From NCBI GenBank assembly GCA_910574455.1, contig CAJSYZ010000011.1, positions 2,638,941 through 2,702,940 of the forward strand: a DNA stretch of 64,000 bases, read 5' to 3'. A program made the translations under genes and the position numbers. Of the stretch, positions 22,176-32,196 are shown one piece after another (positions within the stretch are counted from its first letter, which is position 1; every line of letters starts with the position of its first letter). The notes below the pieces were generated by a model. It worked only from the letters and a program-made list of their open reading frames with translations. It had not been told where the DNA came from and searched no databases. The stretch comes from Trichaptum fuscoviolaceum. Lineage: Eukaryota; Basidiomycota; Agaricomycetes; Hymenochaetales; Trichaptaceae.

Positions 22176-22755
22176 TGTTACAACACAGAGTGGTTCTATG
22201 CGTTCTCAGGACCTCGGACAACGTAAATCGGACGATCAGCGGCTATGCGAAGCGGTTCCACACTCTGGGAAGCACTTGACAAGTCAATTAAGCTATTCTA
22301 CACATCAGAAGCACAAATATAACGTCACCTGGGAAGCACTTGACAAGAGGCCAAAAGTGGAGTGCTTCTCAGGCGGACGGGCGCTTTTGGCAAGCGCAGG
22401 AGGAACTATACAGTTCCTCCAAGCCACCGTCCGTACGGACCCGTGGTCCGATCCGAATTTGAAATACAAATAGAAAGATGAATAAGCATCGCTGGCGCGC
22501 CGGGTTTGAACCCAAGCGCACCAAAAGGTGTCCGTTAGTGAATAGAATGAAAAGAAACAATAATCCCGTGTGCAGACAGATGCAAAGGTGTACGCGCCGT
22601 ACGGGCTTCGTACCGAGCGCGTACCGCTGACCGTACGAGACCGTACGAGTGTCTCGTACGATGTCAGGAATCGAAAGTAAATAAAAACATCAGTAAATCA
22701 TAAGTAAACGGAAAATAAAAGAAAACAATAAGTAAATCCGTGGCGATTCCTGACA
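22176..22755 (-). repeat. 5' LTR of the chromovirus
   Basis: 580 bases, apparently identical to 16434-17013. Just inside it, the coding strand reads TTAGGCCAAAAGTC. It does not start with TGG, so a standard tRNA primer-binding site is not obvious. Confidence 0.97.
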
Positions 22756-22760
22756 TAGGT
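22756..22760. repeat. Target site duplication TAGGT, right copy
   Basis: Directly follows the right LTR and matches 16429-16433. Confidence 0.95.
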
Positions 22761-23306
22761 GATGAAACTGTATGGAAAGTGTCAGCAGGAATCGCTGGTA
22801 CGACAATCCCATTTCTTCTCTCATTATGCGGCATAACTGAACTAATTGGCAGGTGATGCGACTCGCATCAGGAATAAATTTGACATTCCCGTATCCTCCT
22901 GTGTCGATTTGACAGATTGGGCGCGCTTCGTTTACCCCGATTTCTGGCCAAGAACGCCAACTTGGCTCCAGCTGCTTCTGAACCCCCGTCTCTGGTTCAA
23001 GTTTCCGCAACCGTTTATAAAGCTGGAGGAGATGGCGGGCAGGCTCCTGCAGACAAACATCGAAAAAGATGTCTTGGTCACGATGAGCAATTGGGCCGAA
23101 GTTGAGCTGTCGGCTGCTCAAGTCCATTGTAAGTTATCCTTTTCAAGTTGTCACTCAGGCTGACCATCTTCTCACTTGCATCTGCTCTATTAGATGCGGC
23201 AATCGACGCGCACAGCACGTTTGCTGTTGCTTCCGTCTTGAATCAAGATGCCTTGGCCTTACCGGATACAATAATCCATCACTTCCCAATGCTCGATATT
23301 GAGTAG
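22756..23306 (+). pseudogene. DEDDy-type 3'-5' exonuclease, 3' part, separated by LTR element
   Basis: Continues the frame of 16113-16433: DETVWKVSAGIAG, then a 55-base intron (22798-22852). GDATRIRNKFDIPVSS follows (the D serving as the Exo II acidic residue), then CVDLTDWARF and SNWAEVELSAAQVHYAAIDA, which holds the Exo III Y-x3-D motif. A second intron (23129-23193) lies just before the YAAIDA codons. The stop is at 23304-23306 (MLDIE). All four DEDD-type positions and the tyrosine are present across the two halves, so the gene was intact when the element landed. Confidence 0.85.
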
Positions 23307-23756
23307 GCTGAGGCCCGTTTGAATAGTGCTAACGGTGTTATCTTGTTGAGTAAATTGTTGAGTGCATGCTCTTGTCTTCAAAAGTTGCCAGGAGCATCGT
23401 GATTGTATCTATTATTGAATTGCTTCTCGTTGAATGATCATTGTAGACTGAGGTTGTCAATGGTGTTTGCTGTCGCTTTCAAGATGTCATGAAGATGAAG
23501 GTAGCTTGAAATCTCAAAACAGAGGTTCAAGTTCACTTGAGTACAGTAGTGGTAGTAGTAGTAAATCTCACTTGAGTCTGACTTGCCACCTGATGTACAG
23601 CTTCCCTCCTTACGCACTGATTTTGTCCTGAAACGCCGTTTTAAGGCCATCAGGCAGCCAGGCAACACTTCAGGCAGGCATGACAACGCTTCAACCCATT
23701 TAAGGAAGCTCCAGGACGCGCCAGCCGCCGTTAGCAATCTCTGATGTATTACACTT
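23307..23756. repeat. 3' flank of exonuclease plus fragment related to the palindrome arm
   Basis: No gene. From about 23590 (CCTGATGTA) to 23740 the words CCTGAAACGCCG and CAGGACGCGCCAGCCGCCGT resemble parts of the arm at 23895-23925. It may be an older partial copy of the same terminus in direct orientation. Confidence 0.4.
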
Positions 23757-24125
23757 GAGCACTGAAATCCTGACTTGCATTCTGATGCACTGAGAGACGG
23801 CTTGCATCCTGAAACACTCCTTATTTCAGTGAGATAAGGCAATCAGTGTATTTTCAGACGAAGTAGCGACCCTTCAGACAGGTGCCAGCCAAATCAGGAC
23901 GCGTCAGTCGCCGTAAGCAAAAGGAAGTTTCCCTGATGCAGGGAAACTACTTTCTGCTTATGGCCACTGACGCGTCCTGACGCGTCCTGATTTGGCTGGC
24001 ACCTGTCTGAAGGGTCGCTACTTCGTCTGAAAATACACTGATTGCCTTAACTCACTGAAATAAGGAGTGTTTCAGGATGCAAGCCGTCTCTCAGTACATC
24101 AGAGCAAGTCAGGATTTCAGTGCTC
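23757..24125. repeat. Large near-perfect palindrome (about 370 bases)
   Basis: The left arm from GCACTGAAATCC (23759) and the right arm ending GGATTTCAGTGC (24123) are reverse complements with few mismatches, meeting at GTTTCCCTGATGCAGGGAAAC near 23941. The right arm has a tandem duplication of GACGCGTCCT. The right arm begins CAGGGAAACTACTTTCTGCT, the same 20 bases that open modules A and C. It looks like two related element termini fused head to head, or a foldback/MITE-like derivative. There is no coding capacity. Confidence 0.85.
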
Positions 24126-24630
24126 TGCCAGTCACGGTGGTGTATTACTACTACTAGTAAGCACAAGCATGCACAGCCTGAGTTCAAGTCCAATGGTAAG
24201 TATAATATATGTTCTTTAAATTAGATATCATCCATGCTCATATACTATCACATCACGGTCCTTCAATTTGTCGTACTTGTGAGCCACCGTCCAAACAGAC
24301 ACCTAATTGTCCACTTTGCGTACTAAGGGGGCGCCGTACAAGCGTATGTGCGATCCATGACAAGGAAGTACGAGTTGGACAAGGAGCTGTCATTGCTTCG
24401 TGCGCCGCAATACATCGCACTGCAAACATAATCTTGATGTGGTTAGTCGCCTGTCTGATCCTCCACTTGCAAGGGTATTTTTCGGCAGTTGTAGCTACAG
24501 AGTAGAGCTACTGCCAATGTCCTCATAACATGTACAGACATTTCCCTGAGTCCATGTTGCAAATCTAAAGAAACCCATAAGCATTGATTATTCAGAAAGA
24601 AATCAAACAATTTACACTACAGACAATGCG
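24126..24630. other. No gene recognised
   Basis: Short open frames only. It includes the 3' flank of the minus-strand membrane protein gene and a small hexamer patch near 24145-24190. Confidence 0.4.
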
Positions 24631-26092
24631 CTATAACGCTTCCCACATCCCAACACCTGTGAAGACAAGCCCCAAGCTAACAAGGAAAGTGATGTACGCA
24701 GCGCCATGTTTCATTACGCTACGTAAGAGTAGGACAACGAGGATGACACGAATGGTGGTGAGGACAATGAATGCAGATGGAAGGGCATTCCAGTGAGAAT
24801 GGATTCGTTCTATACTATGATCTCTGTCCCCCAAAGACAGAAATTCTACAACATCTAAAGGAGGACTTGCCCTTGCACGAGATTGATCACTCAGGTGAGC
24901 GAAACCGAGAATCAAAGTGATCCCAAGGCTCAGCAGAACACTGTTAATCCGCTGAACAACAGCGATAGATAGTACTGGTACTTGGTCTCCATAGGCCATT
25001 TGAAGGCGAAGGTATCTTTCAAGTGATTTGCGCGCTTTGACACCGTGACGTGCCATCGACATTGAGGCATTCGAGTCCTCGCCGTTTGTTACCTCTCCGC
25101 CCATGACTCTAGAGATAGAGGTATCTTCGAGGTCCAAATCATCAACATCGGGCATGTTCACTCGACTCAACACAACATTTTCGAGTGAACCTCCATCATC
25201 CGATACCGGGAGTCCACGTTCAGCCATATCCAGTCCCGAGTCCAAAACTGATTCGACGCTGGAATATAACGCAAGATGATCGTAGTCTTCCCCGATTGCC
25301 GTACACACTTCAGCCAATGACCACCCAAGGGCCAGGAACCAGAGTATGCCGAACGTACGATCATGGACGTGCATCTGCCCTTCGCCATGTTTCCCAGGAT
25401 GTGGACTATCACAGACAGGAGACGAGTGGATGTTGAGTATGTAAAAAGATGTAAGCCGCAGAACCTCTTGCAATGTCACCAAAAAAGCAGCGAGAATGTA
25501 TCGTGCCCACAAAGCCACCCAATGTTGAACATGTCGCCTTTCTTGCACGTTTGAGAAAAAAAGTATCGTATAGGAGCTTGAATATATAAGGGGGAATGTT
25601 CGAGCACGAAGGCAGTGTGAAAAACACCAAAGCGATGCACCTAGAAGGACACTTCTCATTGATTCCGAGAGCGAAGGAGATTGATGCAATTTGTGAGGCC
25701 AGATGACTGCTGGCATTGATGCAAGCACGACGAAGAAGAGGAGGGATGTGAGAGGGACCAATACATATAGTTTTTTGGTGCGCAAAAATGCCTCGACTAC
25801 AAAAATGCATATAATGCAATTAGTCTATACTGATCCGAAATCGAGAATTTTGTAGACAAAGACCTCTCAGCGTTTCTTCATCGTTGTCCTTAATGTCTCC
25901 GTCGCCAAGCCCTTCTTGATCTCCCTCTGCAGTCTCGCCCATCGTGCTCGCAGGCGGTGATCCACCAACTCGCTCTTGTGCACCAGGGGTTTGTGGGTTG
26001 GCAATGGAGCCATAGTTTTTGACCGAGAGCAAGTCGTCGGCGTTCGATGCGTGCTGCAATGGTAAGCCGCTGGCACTGCCAGTGGCGTTCAT
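24631..26092 (-). CDS. Multi-pass membrane protein, family not recognised
   Basis: Two exons. The first (25864-26092) encodes a polar N-terminus starting MNATGSASGLPLQH; an alternative methionine at 26119 is in frame. An intron of 67 bases (25797-25863) has a GACTAAT branch-like site. The second exon runs from VEAFLRTKKLYVLVPLT to the stop at 24631. About seven hydrophobic segments are visible, including LYVLVPLTSLLFFVVLASM, LWARYILAAFLVTL, GILWFLALGWSLAEV, SVLLSLGITLILGFAHL and a C-terminal YITFLVSLGLVFTGVGMWEA. A long acidic loop lies between the fourth and fifth. No diagnostic motif was seen. It looks like an ordinary intact host gene, and its 5' region ends in hexamer-rich DNA. Confidence 0.75.
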
Positions 26093-26099
26093 GATAGCT

Positions 26100-26330
26100 T
26101 CAAGTTGAAAGTGAATCACTTCAAATTCAAGTTGAACGCGTCCGAGTCAGGCTGTGGCACTGGTGGCAGTGACCGTGACGTGACTCCGAGTCCGTGCCAA
26201 CTTGAATGCCAGTGACTGCAACCGCCGTGACACTGGCATCACTGGCATGCCGGTGTCCACTACTAGTAGTACTATTACTAGTACTACTACTAGTACTTAT
26301 CTATGTACTAGTATGTAAATCCAGCACAAA
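26100..26330. repeat. Hexamer-rich intergenic block
   Basis: Dense TTCAAGTT, CACTGGCA, CCGTGACG and (TACTAG)n words, with a run of ACTACTAGTAGTACT-like inverted units at 26255-26320. It lies upstream of the membrane protein gene. Confidence 0.7.
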
Positions 26331-26829
26331 TGAACTTAATTCCAACATCTTTCTCACGTCATCGTGCAAAGCAGCGGAGATTTAGGTCGAAGCAGTGATA
26401 ATCAGCCACTCGTCGTGTGCATGGTAGGTCACAGGACACCTTGACTTTCAAACATAAGAGCCAGGCAGGAGTGTCAAAGAGCAGAATGTCCAGGAGTGGT
26501 GGTCGTCATTGCAGTCTTTGGTGGAGTCTTTGCGCGAGAGCGGGACTCGTGAGCGCGAGAACGAGTGCGCTTAATGGGCGACCTTGACAATGACGAGACT
26601 GAGCTTGGCCTAGGCCCAGTCTGTCTAGTCAAACCTTGCAGCATTAGATCTGGCCTAGATCTGCCGCTGATGAGGAAATGCATGGCCTGGGCAATTCCCC
26701 CAGCAGGACTGTGCACGGTCCTGCTGTTGACAAGGCACCACAGGGAGTGGGTGAGAGGGTCGATTGACTGGTCGCTGCTTGGATTCCATTGCTAGACCGA
26801 GACTCTTGAGACCTCAGGACGGGGTGGCT

Positions 26830-27088
26830 CTACTCTTGATGACTTCTTCGGTACTCTGCTTTCTTGGCTGCTGAGAACTGCTGGAATGGGTCCCTTTCGA
26901 TCACTGTTATGAGGAGTTAGGATGACAGCGCGTAACAAAAGACAGGTGCACCTACAATTTCGAAGAGGGGCAGCAAGTAGTAAATGTCGTGCATCACGGG
27001 ACTTGACACAACGCTCGCCAGGATCTTGTCACTGGCAAGCAAGGGTGTGTTTGACGCTAGCCCAACAGGTCGCATGTATCGTAGGTCG
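26830..27088 (-). CDS. Tentative last two exons of an unrecognised minus-strand gene
   Basis: An exon at 26952-27088 reads DLRYMRPVGLASNTPLLASD, then a segment ending VMHDIYYLLPLFEIV. A 48-base GT-AG intron (26904-26951) joins it in frame to VIERDPFQQFSAAKKAEYRR and a stop at 26830-26832. The acceptor CCTGTCAG precedes the first exon. Splice signals and frame continuity support it, but I recognise no domain and could not place the upstream exons. Confidence 0.35.
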
Positions 27089-28519
27089 CTGACAGGCGAA
27101 TATCAGAAACCCGAGGAACTGTCGTGACGGGCGCGGTAGCGGATGATTAACGAGGTTGCTCAGTGGACGCAAGCTTGGGTGCATCGGTATCTGCACCAGG
27201 ATGGTTGTTGAAGGCTAGATGACAAACTTCCTAGACTGAGGGTGAGATAGGTAACAAGCAAATAAGAGTGTAAATGCTCACAATTTCAGAAGTGGTCTGC
27301 CACTTAACAGATTGGACTCAGGATCGGACCCAGGACTATGGGTGGCTACTTCCTACACTGCGTCTGATAGTTAGAATGTTATTCAAGAACAGTAGAAGAA
27401 TAAACTAACGTTTTCGGAAGGGGGACTGCCGTCTAAACTAATGGACCCGTGGCGTACACTAACTCTCAGGTTTAGTATGTGATCGAAGGTCGAAGAAAAG
27501 TACTGCTTACGATGTATTAAAAAGCCTCTACTATACTGGCAATGGGAGCAAACAATGCCAACTCTAATTGCCCCGCGAATCAGTATCCTTAGGAGTCGTG
27601 ACGGAGTACATGCTGGCGTGGCGGAGCATACATTGATGAGTGACACATCGATGGAGGGTTGTCCCGGGTGCATCAGAAGCAACACCCCGTGCGCAGAGGA
27701 GGCGAATCAGTCGACGAGTAGCACAAAAACTTGGCGGACGTTTTGGGGGTTGGGGTGCTTGAATAGCGATAACTGGGCTGGTCCGGCCACTGATCGGGTG
27801 GCATGCGCGGTGAAAACAGGTGTCGAGGAACAGGTGTTCTTCTATTGAGGTTCAAAGGTTGAATGTAAGGTAGTGTCGAGCAGACACCACGCGAGTCAAG
27901 ATAGTGACGAAGCAGAGAGCCTGAATGGCTAGAACGCAATAGGCGAAGTATAAGCGGAGTTGGAGTGGTTGGAGAGCTGTAAATTGCTGATGAGTTTGTC
28001 ATTGCGAAGTTCCTTGGGAGTGATGCGACGTGAGCAAAGAGAAAGGGGAGAATATGCAGCACACACCATGTCAGGTTACCCGGACGCTGGCATCCCAAGC
28101 AATGGCAAGTACTAGCACTTGGCTCGGTAGCTAGTAATATCACTGACATATGGGGTTGTCCTTCGGATGACTTCTCATTGGACGAATAAAGATCTCCAAA
28201 ACAATAAGAAAGAGTTCAGAGGGTATGATCAAAGTGAGGTATCATGAGGGTATCATAAGGCGCAGTGTTGCTGGAGAAATAGGGGAGCGCATACAGTTAC
28301 AGGAATGGTTGTTGATACAATATGTCGGTGGTAGTGTTGATACAGTGGCGCTCGGTTGGGGGAAACTGCCTTGGAAAGGCGTCCTGGGTGTGTAAATAAA
28401 ACAAATGATTGAGTGAGAAAGAAGCGAGGAATAAAGAAAGCCGGGTTCATTGCGCCACTGTGATCGGGAAAAGGTGGGGAAAGCGTCCCGCGTCCTTAAT
28501 GTGACGTAGGACTAGTTCG
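27089..28519. other. No gene firmly recognised
   Basis: Might contain upstream exons of the tentative gene at 26830-27088. A 158-residue open frame on the minus strand (27673-28149) is Ser/Pro-rich, without domains or splice logic, and I do not call it. Confidence 0.3.
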
Positions 28520-29830
28520 AGCCTGGGTTGATCACAATGTGAGAGGTTTATTGTTGAGTGACGTTCAGAGTGCTCGGTTCAGCGTAGGATCGGCACGTAA
28601 AGAAGTAGTGGACCGTCTTGGCACTTGGAACAGAGCGGAGAGTCAGTGCACCGAACGCAAGCTAAGAGGGCATTAAGGGGTGCGTGGCCTGTGTGATAAT
28701 TGCACACTCGTTCCGACTCCGGTCCTTCAAGTTGTAGATGCCGCGGACTGCTCGGCGGGATGGTGCAGTATAGTCAACGGCGCCTAAGCTCCTCCAGCTC
28801 TTAGACTTGAGCCACACCGTCTTCCAGCGCAGGGAGGATTGGTGTTTCCAGTCCGCAATAAGCCCGGCCGAGCTGGTGGGTATGCTTTTAGTGAATCATA
28901 TGAGGTGTCCGGTATGACTCAACTCGGGAAATTGTGCCGCAACTTTGGCTTCCAAGTCCACTTGCTCGTTAGCGGCCATGTCTTCGTAGCCCGGGACCCA
29001 GTGAATGGTGATAGACAGAGTGGTTCGTTGCTGCTGAATTCGCCGGAGTCCTGTCCAGAACGTTCTGAGTGAGTGTTGGCCCGGTTGCGCCTTGGGTATG
29101 TGGATGGCTGTGATTGCTGCTTGGAAATTGAGAAACAGGGAGACTTGCGTGGCTCGAGGCGTGGCCCGGATAAGTCAAGGCTTAGAAGGGCCCTGCATAC
29201 CTCTGCTTCATATACGGTGTGGTCGCGGGCGGACCCAAGGTGCAGTCGGCGTACGTTCGGGGGTTTGTCTATCAGATGCGTTACGCGTGAACCTGGCAAA
29301 GAAAGAAAAGAAAAAAAGGAAGAAAAAAAAGGTATTAGAACGCAAGGGCTATGGTGAGAAGAAGAAAAAGAAAGAGATAGAATTTGAGTGTATGTGCCTT
29401 CTTGCACCTGTCCTCCCCGTATATCGCCCTCCTTCCCCCCTTTCCTGCCTCGGACGCCAGTTCCTGTGCCTAATTTATCCATACGCTCCTCTTAGTAGGG
29501 GGCTCTTGTCTTTCCTCCTTCCGCGATTGCCGCCGCCCCTATGCCCCTTTATACCCTGAACCATCCGTGAACATACACAGTGATCCCTTCGTGATTGCTG
29601 CTTCTGCTTCATTATTTGCCTCTGCTCTGGATTTGCAACGCGAGTCTAGAGAGAGGTTGAAGCAGGGCTCCGGCCTTGGAGGGACCAAATTGTCTCGACG
29701 GGTCCTGAAGCTCCGGTAACGCGCTCTGCTGCACTTTATAAGCTCTGCAGAATGGCAAATGGAACTGCGAGGTTGACACTGCGGAATGATGGCGGGGATT
29801 TTGGGACCATACATGGGGACAAGGGGCATG
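28520..29830 (-). mobile_element. Degenerate Tad/I-like LINE remnant (RNase H and C-terminal region)
   Basis: On the minus strand an RNase H start (LCMFTDGSGYKGA, near 29545-29590) is followed, after a gap, by DHTVYEAEV. After a frameshift come FLNFQAAITAIHIPKAQPGQ and HWVPGYEDMAANEQVD. These are the usual D, E, D and final motifs of non-LTR retroelement RNase H in fungi. Downstream (28600-28760) lie CAIITQ-type and GHAPLN/DSPLCSKCQ-like C-terminal zinc-knuckle pieces in changing frames. No endonuclease or reverse transcriptase remains here. It is an inactive 3' fragment. Confidence 0.7.
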
Positions 29831-32196
29831 CGACATACACCGCGAGCGCTACATTACTGATCCACTGGCAATCACTGGCACTGCCAGTGTCCAGGGGTCG
29901 CCAACTTCAAGTTCAGGTTGAATCAGCAATGAATTTGACGGTGAATGGCCGGAGGCGCTGCCTTGTACAATCGGACCATCACATCTCTCCTTGAAGGTTT
30001 GGAACTGTGCCGATTAATCCATCGACCTACTGATGTCTTTTAATGGCTACATGAGCTTTTCGATGTTGTGAAAAGATGGATCCAGTACTAGAGTGCAATA
30101 TCTCCGCTGTTCATCAACTTTGGGCGCAAACATCGTTTGAACGTGTCTTCGTAGATGGATTCAAAGGACCGGAAAGGCTAGGTCCATGGGTTCATCCAAA
30201 GACGCAATGCTCGCCGACTAGCAGTTTGAATTTTCGCGGAGTGCAAACATATAGGAATCTATGTGCAGCGGTGAACTATGGCTGAGTTCATGGAGGACTC
30301 GGAAATGAAGCGAAGCATACCATGATCATGATGTGCAACAAATTATGTCCGCGATCTAGGGCATCTAGATTACCCAGTAGACCAGCAACTTCACAGTTTG
30401 CGCAGATGTCCACAGACTCGCAGATAGTAGCGCAATGGAACCTTGTACCAACAATAACCATGAAGCAGCTGTTATTGGATTGGTTAGCTAGTGCGGTATC
30501 TCGATATTAGTGCATGATGTACTGTGCGCATTTTATTCCTTGGTGACAGTGCTGAAGTTCAGCTTGATAGTGGGTCAAGAGTAGAACAGAACATGTGCAA
30601 TGCAAATATTGTTCTTCTGTTCTATGAGTAAGTCAGCAAATGGTCTTTGCCGACCTTGAGCCCATCAACAAATATCTTAAACCGTACATTGCCTGCTCTT
30701 CCTCTCTCAACCAGCGAGAAGCCCTGTTACCCATCGTCTTCCTCTTTATCCTATTTTCTGCAGCTCTTGCATTCCGTGTCGTCCAGTACTCTAGCTTCAT
30801 CCACGTCATCGAACCTTTCCTGGGAATTTGAGCTCTGCAATTTGCATAGAGAGTGCTAGTGTTGATCATGCAGCCTAACTGACGTTAATGACGAGCCTTC
30901 ATCACCGGAAGATGTGCACAGGACGCTCAACCAACTCACTGGACGGCCCGCGCCGAGGCATAAAGGCAACTTTAGGCACTGATGCGTATCTCGAGAAGGT
31001 TTGGAGCACGTCAGGTTGGACCGATGCCGGATAGCTTCAGCGCTTTACCATGTCACTTTTTCAACTCACTTTTCTCCTTTCTGACACAGAGCAGGACAAA
31101 TCAGCTGAATGTACAATCATTAGCTTCTGACTAACTTCACCGAGACTTTATCAGTTTTATAATCTGAGCGCTTTACAATGTCACTTTGTACTCACTTTAC
31201 TCCTTTATGATGTAGAGTAGGACATTCAAGCTGCATGTATGATCTGTAGCTCCTCACTGACTTTGTAGAGGAACTACAAGTGTGTTTCCTGTATGACCTT
31301 TATCCTTTGTCAATCCTGTTATAGGTATGAAACTTCACTACTCCTTCATCATTGTAACTGACAATACTTCACTCTATTAGTGCCGTACATAAGATTCACG
31401 CCTCTCTTGCTATCTTATTAAAACCTGAGCCACCACTTTGAATCAGAAGTGAATCAGAACCAGACCCGTCAGGGATGAGCTTATCGCAGTAAAGGATGCA
31501 GGTGTGCGGTGGTTTGGTGGAGGGTATGCAAGTGGTCGGACATGCTCAGATCGCGTTCAGTTACTCGACTGTTAGCTCATGCTCTGTAAGACATGTCAAA
31601 GCTGTTGCTTGGAAGAGAATTGAAGAAACGTACCACCTAGTATACTGTAGGAGTGCAGCCCTGCAACTTTGACTTCCCGCTCAAGTTTCCCTGTTTCCCA
31701 TTACTTATGATGCCAGTGTCCCGAGAGCTAAACGTCGCTGAATTATATTTAAGTCTGATGTGATCGGAAGAGTTAAGGGGCAGGGGACTTACTACCACTG
31801 GCATTCCTGTTGAAATGCCCTTCAAGTTCGGGCTCACAAGACGAGTGAAGGCGGATGATGAGACCACCGTAGTCATTACAAGTTGCAACTTGAATATCCA
31901 CAACTTGAAGAATAGATGCGCAACTTGAAGCTGAAAAATGGAAGGGATTATTGGGAAGCTGAACATCAGACTGGGAGCGAATTCTGGCAGTCTGTCAGTG
32001 GGCTCAGGTTGGCACTGATGGCTGCCACTGCCACTGGCACTCAGGCTCAGGCTGGCAGCCTGAGTGGAGTCCCACGCGCTCAGCACTCAGGCTGCGCATC
32101 TTAAGTGTTAGACTTTCGAAGCATTATTTGCCGTCAAAGAACACATAGATGTATTGATCTAGAACATATGCTACTTTGTAACATAAATTGAGACTA
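29831..32196. other. Long stretch without a recognised gene
   Basis: Contains hexamer patches (29865-29930, 31975-32060) and an imperfect direct repeat at 31040-31265. Open frames such as 30076-30285 show no recognisable protein. Confidence 0.4.
31040..31265. repeat. Imperfect direct repeat, offset 128 bases
   Basis: A unit starting GCGCTTTACCATGTCACTTT at 31040 recurs at 31168 as GCGCTTTACAATGTCACTTT. Both continue with ACTCACTTT-CTCCTTT, then AGAGNAGGACA and a CAGCTGAATGTA/AAGCTGCATGTA stretch. About 100 bases match with substitutions. Confidence 0.6.

Larger units (their letters stand above)
16434..22755 (-). mobile_element. Ty3/Gypsy chromovirus, complete, inserted in an exonuclease gene
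   Basis: A 6322-base element with 580-base LTRs at both ends (TG...CA), 5-base target duplications, a gag and a pol with protease, reverse transcriptase, RNase H, integrase and C-terminal chromodomain. Both long frames are open. The two LTRs appear identical base for base, which indicates a very recent insertion. The coding DNA is rich in CpG and in CGTACG/TTCGA words, unlike the flanking DNA, so it has not been eroded by C-to-T decay. It is transcribed right to left, so the 5' LTR is 22176-22755. It is probably still active or only just inactive. Confidence 0.97.

Noticed and set aside
27673..28149. 158-residue Ser/Pro-rich frame on the minus strand
   Set aside because: No domain, no splice context and no similarity to other parts of the window.
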